Source: Candidatus Poseidonia sp. (GTDB lineage Archaea > Thermoplasmatota > Poseidoniia > Poseidoniales > Poseidoniaceae). Taken from it: a stretch of 38,640 nucleotides of DNA. A program made the position numbers and the translations under genes. The notes below the pieces were generated by a model that saw nothing but the letters and a program-made list of their open reading frames with translations, did no database searches and was not told the DNA's origin. The DNA lies in assembly GCA_030741355.1 (NCBI GenBank), contig JASLVM010000005.1, positions 1 through 38,640 on the forward strand. The letters run 5' to 3'. Below are positions 32,544-38,640 of the stretch, in pieces (positions within the stretch are counted from its first letter, which is position 1; each line of letters opens with the position of its first letter).

Positions 32544-33347
32544 ATGCCTTCGGAGAGTTGGACCGACGCGGTCTGGGAAGACCCGGACGGCGGGACCGTG
32601 ATCATTCACGGCACCATGCCCACCGTGGTCTATCCCAACGCCATGCGCCCTCGTGCATCTTGGCATGGATTGGCTTTGCTTGAATCGCCTGATGTCGTCG
32701 ACCTCTGGGTTCAGGAAGAGGCCGACGAAGCGGAATCCCAAGGCGTGAACCTGACTCACGCTCTCCTCTCCGGAGGTGCGTTTGGGAAATACGTGGAGGG
32801 GATTTCAACCCTTGAGGGACTTCAAGGAGGTCGTTTTCCAGACCCCGAACCGCGTCGATTGCAACGAAATGCAGACCGACACGACCGACCGGTGTTTTTC
32901 ATTGAACCACTGGCTGATGACGAGGACTGGGGCGACTATCTGACCCAAGAAGCACGTGCAGTGTCTCATTGGAAGAAATTGCTCGGAATGATTCGGGTGG
33001 GGAAGCGATGGAAAAAGAGCGTCAAACATCATCTCTTCAACGCTCAACCCCCACCCAAGGGCCAATCGGTCGATTACGCCACGGCAAGCGTGCTGTCCGC
33101 TGCGTGGTGGGAACTTTCCGAGTGGCTCAGCACACCCGCTTTAGCTGCGCGTCGTGACGCACGATACGCTGCGAGAATCCGAGGTGCTCTAGCCGCTCTA
33201 CGGGCCGTGGAAGGTGCAGAAGCCACGCTTCTGTTGGTGGTCCATTTGCCGCACAGCCCGGCCATGCTCAACGCTTTGAAAGAAGGTCCCGCTCCTGAGG
33301 AGATTTCATCAACATTGACCCACCCCACCAACACAGAGGAGGAGTGA
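32544..33347 (+). CDS. Unknown protein, weak TraB-like resemblance
   Basis: This 267-residue soluble protein begins 9 nt after the giant protein's stop, at an ATG preceded by GAGGGGG (the G run overlaps the stop region). The N-terminus has GTVIIHGTMPTVV, and the C-terminus has ARRDARYAARIRGALAALRAV followed by ATLLLVVHLPHSPAMLNAL. The order of a GT-containing strand early and an Arg-rich helix before a VxHxxHxxxxL strand late recalls TraB/GumN-type proteins, whose conserved Glu/Arg/His residues face one site. The match is distant and the middle (WKKLLGMIRVGKRWKKS) is unlike the family. It is translationally linked to the TBP-like gene, 1 nt downstream. The call is tentative. Confidence 0.6.
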   Translation: MPSESWTDAVWEDPDGGTVIIHGTMPTVVYPNAMRPRASWHGLALLESPDVVDLWVQEEADEAESQGVNLTHALLSGGAFGKYVEGISTLEGLQGGRFPDPEPRRLQRNADRHDRPVFFIEPLADDEDWGDYLTQEARAVSHWKKLLGMIRVGKRWKKSVKHHLFNAQPPPKGQSVDYATASVLSAAWWELSEWLSTPALAARRDARYAARIRGALAALRAVEGAEATLLLVVHLPHSPAMLNALKEGPAPEEISSTLTHPTNTEEE

Positions 33348-33348
33348 C

Positions 33349-33891
33349 ATGGCGACCGGTTCCATTGACGTACGCGTTGAAAATCAACTGGTTCGGTTTA
33401 TCTGCCCTACGCCTCTGAACCACGACGCCGTCGTCGCCGAAGTCGGAGGACAGCGAAACAGCGGCGTGGTCATCAAGGCGATGGAACGGCCACGTGCCAC
33501 GCTGGTCATCGATGAAGAAGGCCGCATTGTCGTCCACGGCACCCACCGCATCGAAGCCGCTCGTGCTGCCGCCAAGGAACTCCTGCTTCGCATGGGCATG
33601 GACGACAGTGGACTTGTCGCAGAAATGGGTCCCGTCGTCGTCTCGTTCCAGTTTGATCGTGCGCTTAACTTGGAAGCCATACCGGCCAGCCTTCCCTCAG
33701 GGACGGCTGAATTCGATGCTCGCCTGGGTTGCACCACGCTGACGGATGTTCGACACAGCCTAACCGTTCAGATTTGGCCCAATGGCAAGTGCATTGTTGC
33801 GGACGCTCGACACCCCAACATGGTCGCCATGGCTGCGGTGTACTGGAACGGCGTTTTCAACGATAGAGGCTTTTTCGTCGACCGAATTTGA
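33349..33891 (+). CDS. TBP-fold protein with lost intercalating phenylalanines
   Basis: The 180-residue protein reads as two TATA-binding-protein repeats. Repeat 1 has IDVRVEN, then SGVVIKAMERPRATLVIDEEG and RIVVHGTHRIEAARAAAKELL, the positions of RIEN, FPGxxxxLxxPKxxLLIFxSGK and VxTGAKSxxxAxxA in TBP. Repeat 2 has VVSFQFDRALNLEAIPASLP, then SLTVQIWPNGKCIVADARHPN. In ordinary TBP four phenylalanines in the FPG and LIF segments kink the TATA box; here repeat 1 has neither and repeat 2 has Leu/Cys and Trp. So it is a TBP paralogue with changed or no DNA bending. The ATG at 33349 follows a GAGGAG site and the TGACATG junction. It lies between the TraB-like and TatD-like genes. Confidence 0.65.
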   Translation: MATGSIDVRVENQLVRFICPTPLNHDAVVAEVGGQRNSGVVIKAMERPRATLVIDEEGRIVVHGTHRIEAARAAAKELLLRMGMDDSGLVAEMGPVVVSFQFDRALNLEAIPASLPSGTAEFDARLGCTTLTDVRHSLTVQIWPNGKCIVADARHPNMVAMAAVYWNGVFNDRGFFVDRI

Positions 33892-33900
33892 GGGAGCCGC

Positions 33901-34767
33901 ATGGTCTATGACGGCCCGATTTTGGACAATCACTTCCACCTCAATCGCAAGGGCTTGTTTCTTGATGCTGCACGTTCGTTTCAACGCGTGGGCGGGACCG
34001 ATTTGGTGCTCGTCCACTGCCCCGACTTTTCTTCACCGCCCGAGACCTTGGAAGGTCATCGCTCGGCCTATGCCGATACGCTGAGCATGGCAAAATCTGT
34101 CCGGGAGGAAGTGGGTCTCGGGGTTCGCGTGGTGCTTGGCCCGCATCCTGCTGCCTTTGCTCATCAATTCGAGCGCTGGGTTTCGCAGGATGGCGAGGCT
34201 GGGAAAGAACGTGCGATTGAAAATTATCGGCATTCCATCCAGGCCGCTCTTGATTTCGTTCACGAGGGCCAGGCGCATGCCATCGGCGAAGTCGGCCGCC
34301 CACATTGGCCCGTTTCGGATGAAATTTGGGACCTTTCAAATGAACTTCTGGATGAGACATTACACCTCGCTGCGCAAGAGGGTCTGCCGCTTCAGTTGCA
34401 CGTTGAAGGAGAGAGCGAGGACACGTATCCAGATTTGGCTCAGCGGGCCTTGCGCCAAGGCATGGATTTGAGAAAATTGATTCGACATTATTCTCCTCCC
34501 GACGTGCGAGAGGATCATACTCATGGATTGACGCCGAGTGTTCTCTGTGGGAAAGGCGCCTTGGAACGCCTGATTGAAACCCACGGGATGGCCAAAAACG
34601 GCTTTTTCCTCGAAACAGATTACATGGACGACCCCCGAAGGCCTGGGGCCGTGCTCGGGCCGAAAACCGTTCCAAAACGAACGCAACAGCTTCTCGCTGC
34701 TGGTGTGGATGAAGAGGTCATGTGGAACACGCACAGTGCACTACCGAACCTCGTCTATGGAGAATAA
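33901..34767 (+). CDS. Archaeal TatD-like metal-dependent hydrolase (COG1831)
   Basis: This 288-residue TIM-barrel hydrolase of the amidohydrolase superfamily carries metal ligands in order: DNHFH (9-13), HAIGEVGRP (Glu in GEVGR), LPLQLHVEG (His), and ETDYMDDPRRPGAVLGPKTVP, the signature tail of the archaeal COG1831 group. The group is distinct from bacterial TatD deoxyribonuclease but shares the fold; DNase or phosphodiesterase activity is inferred from the superfamily only. The ATG at 33901 follows TGAGGGAGCCGC, where the previous stop and ribosome binding site overlap. Its stop region is followed by the second surface-protein gene after 84 nt. Its partner genes give no clear hint of its substrate. 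Confidence 0.82.
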   Translation: MVYDGPILDNHFHLNRKGLFLDAARSFQRVGGTDLVLVHCPDFSSPPETLEGHRSAYADTLSMAKSVREEVGLGVRVVLGPHPAAFAHQFERWVSQDGEAGKERAIENYRHSIQAALDFVHEGQAHAIGEVGRPHWPVSDEIWDLSNELLDETLHLAAQEGLPLQLHVEGESEDTYPDLAQRALRQGMDLRKLIRHYSPPDVREDHTHGLTPSVLCGKGALERLIETHGMAKNGFFLETDYMDDPRRPGAVLGPKTVPKRTQQLLAAGVDEEVMWNTHSALPNLVYGE

Positions 34768-34851
34768 TGTGAACTTGCGTGAACCCATTCTTTTGGGCAA
34801 CAACTCCCCATCACATTCATCAAAGAGAATCCACAGGGAGCGGTGAGGGCC

Positions 34852-35940
34852 ATGCTTCCGACTCGCCGCTTGGGTTTGTTCGTCGTGGCGCTGGTGTTGC
34901 TCAGTTTCGCCCCGTCTGTTCAGGCTCAGGCCCCAACAGCACCCGGTGTTGAGATTGATTGCGAGGAGAAACAACCCGAACTCGATGTCCATCCGCTGAA
35001 CGATCCGGTGGTTGAAATCACCTGCACGGTGAAGAATCCCTCCTCGTTCCAAGAATCCATCAGCGTGGAAAAGGAATGGGATGGCCTTGAAGTGGACATG
35101 ATGCTGGAAGAGGATACGTTTGACCTCGGCCCAGACGAAGAGGAGGATTTCAAAGTCACCTTCACTGGACAAACCCGCCTTCCTGCCGACCTTTCCTATG
35201 ACTTCACGTTGGTGGCCTCGGTGACCAATGTCGGCATGCTCGACTGGCCCGAAGCCCTCTCTTCCAACGCATCGGTGAGCGGAGACCTCAACATCGCCAC
35301 CTTTGGAATGGTCGATTTGGATATCTCAGATAAGAGTACACGGACCATGAGCGAGGGCGATGAGGTGAAGATTTCTTTCCAATTCCAGAACAACGGCAAC
35401 GCCGATGACAAAATCCGTGTTTCCATCACGAACGCTGCAGAACTTGAGGCAGCTGGATTCACGTTCTCCGACGGCACGTTCGTAGCCGAAGATGTGACCG
35501 AGGGTGGCGTATCGACCGTGAGGGAATTGTCCGTCAGGGCTCCCTCGGAAGTGCTGGCAGATGAGCGCCTCCAAATCACGTTCCAAGCGCAGAGCGAGAA
35601 CGATGCTCAGGCCCCTGTCAGCGAGAGTAGCATCTCCATTCAACTCGAAGCAGGCAACACGGCAGGTGGGCTGGGTGGAGGTTTGGAAGAGGTTGACAAA
35701 GACACGCTTGTCATGTACGGAAGCATTGGCGCCGCCGTCCTCTTTGGTCTCATTTTCGTGGTGGCTCTGGCAAAAACCATCCGTCGAAGAGCCAACGCTC
35801 AACCGATGTACGTCCCGCCAGTTGATTTGGATGACGAATCCGAGGAAGATGAAATCGACGAGCTTGACCTTTCCGATCTTGACGACCTTTTCCCCGATGA
35901 TGAGGACGACGATTTGGACGATGTTTTCGCCGACTTGTAG
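34852..35940 (+). CDS. Membrane-anchored secreted protein with acidic cytoplasmic tail
   Basis: This 362-residue protein has a signal peptide (basic PTRRLG, hydrophobic LFVVALVLLSF, ending near VQAQA) and one C-terminal helix (LVMYGSIGAAVLFGLIFVVAL). A tail follows with Arg residues, then an extremely acidic end rich in Asp/Glu (DDESEEDEID and DLFPDDEDDDLDD). The ectodomain holds two or three Ig/NEW3-like beta-sandwich domains (VEITCTVKNPSSFQESISV and VKISFQFQNNGNADDKIRV), a fold used in archaeal cell-surface proteins for binding. The architecture matches the giant protein at 26649 (signal, beta-domains, single helix, acidic tail). The ATG at 34852 is preferred over the GTG at 34843; GGTGAGG precedes it. 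Confidence 0.83.
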   Translation: MLPTRRLGLFVVALVLLSFAPSVQAQAPTAPGVEIDCEEKQPELDVHPLNDPVVEITCTVKNPSSFQESISVEKEWDGLEVDMMLEEDTFDLGPDEEEDFKVTFTGQTRLPADLSYDFTLVASVTNVGMLDWPEALSSNASVSGDLNIATFGMVDLDISDKSTRTMSEGDEVKISFQFQNNGNADDKIRVSITNAAELEAAGFTFSDGTFVAEDVTEGGVSTVRELSVRAPSEVLADERLQITFQAQSENDAQAPVSESSISIQLEAGNTAGGLGGGLEEVDKDTLVMYGSIGAAVLFGLIFVVALAKTIRRRANAQPMYVPPVDLDDESEEDEIDELDLSDLDDLFPDDEDDDLDDVFADL

Positions 35941-35993
35941 CGTCTTCTCGCGGCGCATTCCATACGGTCTTGAACTCGGCCGATGTGACACGA

Positions 35994-36051
35994 TTTGATA
36001 GGCAACACTCAAAGGCTTGGTGTAGCGCACTACACCTAATCCCCAAGGAGG
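35994..36051 (+). promoter_or_regulatory. fabI promoter, palindromic operator and ribosome binding site
   Basis: TTTGATAGG (35994-36002) is a TATA-like box; a start near 36023 is expected. GGTGTAG (36019-36025) and CTACACC (36030-36036) form a perfect 7-bp inverted repeat with a 4-nt spacer, overlapping that start. GGAGG (36047-36051) lies six bases before the fabI ATG at 36058, so the mRNA has a leader of about 35 nt. The palindrome is well placed to block transcription start, for example by a fatty-acid- or CoA-responsive repressor; that ligand is inference. Confidence 0.6.
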
Positions 36052-36057
36052 AATTTC

Positions 36058-36849
36058 ATGCTTGGACTGGAAGGTAAAACGGCCTTTGTGTTTGGTGTTG
36101 CCAGTGAAGACTCCATTGCATGGGCGATTTGCAAACAATTGGCAGCTGCTGGCGTCACGCTGTATTTGGGGTATCAGAAGCGCTTCATGAGCCGTGTGTT
36201 CAAACTCAAAGACGAACTTCCAGCCATCGGCGGTTTCTACCCGCTCGATGTCGCCTCTGACGGCACCACGCAGGAATTTTTCACGGCGTTTGCCGCTGAC
36301 CATCCTGGAAAGAAAGCGGACATTCTGGTCCACGCCATTGGGTTTGCTCCACGCTCTTGCTTTGACCGCCCTATCCTTTTCGTGGAGGACGACGACATCA
36401 ACACCGCCATGACCATTTCAGCGAATTCTCTTCAACGCTGCCTCAAGCACGCTTTGCCCTATCTCAATGCGGGGTCGTCCACCATCACCTTGACCTATGC
36501 TGCCTCCAACAGGTTCGTCCCCAGCTACGGCATCATGTCCATGGCCAAAGCGGCCTTGGAATGCTGGACACGTGAACTGGCGTGCCACCTTGGTCCCGAA
36601 GGCCACCGGGTCAACGCCATCTCCTCGGGCCCCATCCGCACCATCGCCGCCAGCGGGATTCCGGGATTTGACCGAATTCTCGACCACGTTGAAGCCAATG
36701 CGCCTCTTCGAAGAAATGTCAGCCAAGCCGATGTTGCAGGCGCCACCCTTTGGCTTGCCAGCCCCCTTTCGGCTGGCGTCACCGGGCAGTGCGTCTACGT
36801 CGATGCAGGCTATTCCATCACAATGGTGCCGGAGAGCATCATGAACTGA
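36058..36849 (+). CDS. fabI: Enoyl-ACP reductase FabI
   Basis: FabI reduces the trans-2-enoyl group on acyl carrier protein in type II fatty-acid synthesis, with NADH or NADPH. The 263 residues are close to bacterial FabI in length and order: GKTAFVFGVASEDSIAWAI (6-24), LYLGYQKR (35-42), FDRPILFVEDDDIN, LTYAASNRFVP with Tyr147, YGIMSMAKAALE with Tyr157 and Lys164 as the active pair (Y-x6-K), SSGPIRTIAASGIPGF, and VTGQCVYVDAGYSITM. Archaea normally have no such enzyme, so transfer from bacteria is likely. The start is supported by GGAGG six bases upstream. It precedes a type I ketosynthase by 9 nt, so the two form one operon. Confidence 0.94.
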   Translation: MLGLEGKTAFVFGVASEDSIAWAICKQLAAAGVTLYLGYQKRFMSRVFKLKDELPAIGGFYPLDVASDGTTQEFFTAFAADHPGKKADILVHAIGFAPRSCFDRPILFVEDDDINTAMTISANSLQRCLKHALPYLNAGSSTITLTYAASNRFVPSYGIMSMAKAALECWTRELACHLGPEGHRVNAISSGPIRTIAASGIPGFDRILDHVEANAPLRRNVSQADVAGATLWLASPLSAGVTGQCVYVDAGYSITMVPESIMN

Positions 36850-36858
36850 GGTGTGCAC

Positions 36859-38640
36859 ATGACCTTGACCACAGCAGACGGCAAACCCTGTGAGGGAATT
36901 GAGCAGGGTCCTTTCGAGCCCATTGCCGTCATTGGTTTGGGCGCTTTGATGCCCGATGCCCATGACATCGATGCCTTTTGGCAAAACATCCTCGATGCCA
37001 AAGTAAGCATTCGTCCGTTGCCCGATGGCAGGTGGCCCGGCCCTGTTGACCACTTCTGGAAGGAAGGCGGCCCCGGAGAACACACGGAAGGCTACACTTA
37101 CGCAAAAATTGGAGCGCTTGTCTCCGATGCAGAATTTGATTGGCGACGATGGCGCCAACCCCCCGGCACCCTCCCACAAATCGACCCGTGCCAGTTGTGG
37201 GCGGTTTCCGTGTCTGCCGATGCCATCGAGCATGCAGGTTATGGTGGCGAATCCAGTGATATCGATCGCACCAAGACCGGCGTGGTCTTTGCCAACGCGC
37301 TCGGCGGTGAAAACCGCAACCTGTCCAACCTTCGCGTGTGGTCAAACCACACCACGGCTCTGGCCAAAGCACACGGTCTTCCAGAGGCCAATGTGGACGG
37401 CTTTACCGAGGCGGTGTTGGAAGGGGCGCCAAGAGTGGACGAAGACACCATGCCGGGTGAATTGGCCAACGTCGTTTCAGGACGGGTTGCCAACCTGCTT
37501 GATTTGCAAGGGCCGAACCATGCGATGGATGCTGCCTGCGCCTCCTCGATGGCGGCCGTTCTCGATGCCTGCCGGCTGCTTCAAACGCGCCAAGTCGACG
37601 TCATGCTGGCGGGGGCGACGGACCGAACGATGGACCCTGCAACGTTTGCAAAATTCTCTGCTATCGGGGCACTTTCCCCGACGCATTCCTCGCCCTTTGA
37701 TGCTCGAGCCAACGGCTTTGTCATGGGTGAAGGCGCTGGCGTGTTGGTGCTCAAGCGCCTTAGCGATGCCATTCGTGATGACGATGAAATTTACAGCGTC
37801 ATCCGAGGTATTGGCGGCTCATCCGACGGCCGAGGCAAAGGCATCACCGCCCCGAGCCAACGCGGGCAAATCCAAGCCATCGCCCGTGCTTACAACCAAG
37901 CGGGCTACCCTGCATCTTCGGTTGAATTGGTGGAAGCCCACGGAACCTCAACCAAGGTGGGCGACGCCACAGAACTTTCCACCCTTTCCAGGCTATGGAC
38001 GGGAGTTGAAGGCACTGGAAACGTAGCCGTTGGCTCCATAAAATCTCAAATTGGCCACCTCAAAGCAGCAGCAGGTATTGCAGGCATCATGAAATCGGTC
38101 ATGGCCCTCCACCACCGAACCATTCCTCCAAGTGCGAATTTTGAGACGCCAAACCCCACGGTCGACTGGTCCAACATCCCATTTTTCGTACCCACGGCCC
38201 CCATGGAATGGCCTCGGCCTGCCTCAAACCCTCGCCGGGCCGGCGTTTCGGCGTTTGGCTTCGGCGGCACCAATTTCCACATCGCGCTTGAGGGCTACGA
38301 GCCTGATTACCACGCCCCCTTGGCCTCCGAATGGGATGCGCGCTGGTCAGCCTACAGCGGGCAAGCCGCCCAAGAAGCCCCTTCCATCTTCGACCCGACG
38401 CTTCCCGCCACCATGTCGCACGAGTCCATGAAAGCGATTGAAGGCGGGGTCCTCTTGCTTTCGGACGACTCCCTGGAATCCCTCCAAGCCCAACTCGCCA
38501 ACCTCACGTTTGACGGCCCGTTGTTTGATGACGACCCCAAGGGGCGACGTTTGTCCGAAGCTCTCCAAACTGCCAGCCACGCGTTTGAGCCCGCTCAGCC
38601 GATTCGAATGGCGCTGGTAGCGACTTCGTGGGCCGAGTTT
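36859..38640 (+). CDS. Type I beta-ketoacyl synthase, N-terminal part (PfaA/PKS-like), cut by window edge
   Basis: The first 594 codons are visible. The KS domain has IAVIGLGALMPDA, GVVFANALGGEN, MDAACASSMAAV with active Cys227, VEAHGTSTKVGDA with His361, and KSQIGHLKAAAG with His400; the C-H-H spacing (134 and 39) is that of a full condensing enzyme. VSAFGFGGTNFH is the usual C-terminal KS signature. After residue 470 a linker begins (PIRMALVATSWAEF), as seen before the acyltransferase domain in PfaA-type synthases. The protein should be a large multidomain synthase for a fatty acid or polyketide. It follows fabI by 9 nt with GAGGTG nearby. The remaining domains lie beyond the window. Confidence 0.9.
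   Translation, partial: MTLTTADGKPCEGIEQGPFEPIAVIGLGALMPDAHDIDAFWQNILDAKVSIRPLPDGRWPGPVDHFWKEGGPGEHTEGYTYAKIGALVSDAEFDWRRWRQPPGTLPQIDPCQLWAVSVSADAIEHAGYGGESSDIDRTKTGVVFANALGGENRNLSNLRVWSNHTTALAKAHGLPEANVDGFTEAVLEGAPRVDEDTMPGELANVVSGRVANLLDLQGPNHAMDAACASSMAAVLDACRLLQTRQVDVMLAGATDRTMDPATFAKFSAIGALSPTHSSPFDARANGFVMGEGAGVLVLKRLSDAIRDDDEIYSVIRGIGGSSDGRGKGITAPSQRGQIQAIARAYNQAGYPASSVELVEAHGTSTKVGDATELSTLSRLWTGVEGTGNVAVGSIKSQIGHLKAAAGIAGIMKSVMALHHRTIPPSANFETPNPTVDWSNIPFFVPTAPMEWPRPASNPRRAGVSAFGFGGTNFHIALEGYEPDYHAPLASEWDARWSAYSGQAAQEAPSIFDPTLPATMSHESMKAIEGGVLLLSDDSLESLQAQLANLTFDGPLFDDDPKGRRLSEALQTASHAFEPAQPIRMALVATSWAEF

Noticed and set aside
31971-32759. 262-codon minus-strand frame, and other long frames opposite the giant gene
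   Set aside because: They lie wholly inside the plus-strand surface protein or its neighbour and show no family features.
1-38640. tRNA, rRNA, CRISPR arrays and insertion sequences
   Set aside because: None was recognised by eye; intergenic gaps are too short for rRNA and no repeated spacer structure, transposase or terminal repeats were seen.

Overview
The window looks like chromosomal DNA of a marine planktonic euryarchaeon, most likely Marine Group II (Candidatus Poseidoniales). The archaeal markers are an Orc1/Cdc6 initiator, a bacterio-opsin-activator-type HTH regulator, a TATA-binding-protein-like protein, the archaeal CoA-synthesis proteins (COG1019 adenylyltransferase fused to the DUF359 kinase), an archaeal SelB-like pseudo-GTPase and an archaeal TatD-like hydrolase. 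They are mixed with bacterial-type genes (BoxB, FabI, a bacterial voltage-gated sodium channel, AccC, a type I ketosynthase), a mixture common in this lineage. Coding density is very high. Several genes appear to have leaderless mRNAs with a TATA-like box about 26-30 nt before the start codon, while genes inside operons use Shine-Dalgarno sites. The taxonomic assignment is an inference from gene content.

Layout. Positions 1-3929 (minus) form an operon with a benzoyl-CoA epoxidase BoxB homologue, an unknown protein, a DMT-type transporter, a 3-hydroxyacyl-CoA dehydrogenase and a truncated membrane protein. It starts from a TATA box carrying two copies of a CGAACATGTTCG-type palindrome. Positions 3988-6496 (minus) hold moaE, moaC, class II fructose-1,6-bisphosphatase and the HTH regulator. 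Positions 6549-10509 (plus) hold an FAD reductase, an enoyl-CoA hydratase, a class I aldolase and a NaV-type channel. Positions 10514-13622 hold two DNA-binding-type proteins around an AT-rich spacer. Positions 13623-13983 are a gene-free stretch dense in inverted repeats, a candidate structured RNA. Positions 13984-16113 hold a fused CoA-biosynthesis enzyme and a glycosyltransferase.

Positions 16124-18984 (minus) hold a four-helix membrane protein, cdc6 with an unusual repeat-rich upstream region, and a metallo-beta-lactamase-fold hydrolase. Positions 19116-23417 hold a CysJ-type flavin reductase, a SLOG-type protein, a biotin carboxylase and a PfkB kinase. Positions 23418-26559 (minus) hold a membrane-anchored protein, the SelB-like pseudo-GTPase and an acyl-CoA thioesterase. 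Positions 26649-35940 (plus) hold a 1961-residue surface protein, a possible TraB-like protein, a degenerate TBP-like protein, a TatD-like hydrolase and a second surface protein. Positions 36058-38640 begin a FabI plus type I ketosynthase operon that runs off the right edge.

Themes. The window contains acyl-CoA and possibly aromatic acyl-CoA breakdown (BoxB, hydratase, dehydrogenase, thioesterase), gluconeogenesis (aldolase plus bisphosphatase), molybdopterin and CoA synthesis, a possible fatty-acid or polyketide synthase (very unusual in archaea), sodium-based signalling, and large membrane-anchored surface proteins. The most striking observations are the archaeal BoxB operon with its operator, the FabI-ketosynthase operon with a palindrome at its predicted start site, the TBP-like protein lacking the DNA-bending phenylalanines, and the NavAb-like channel.
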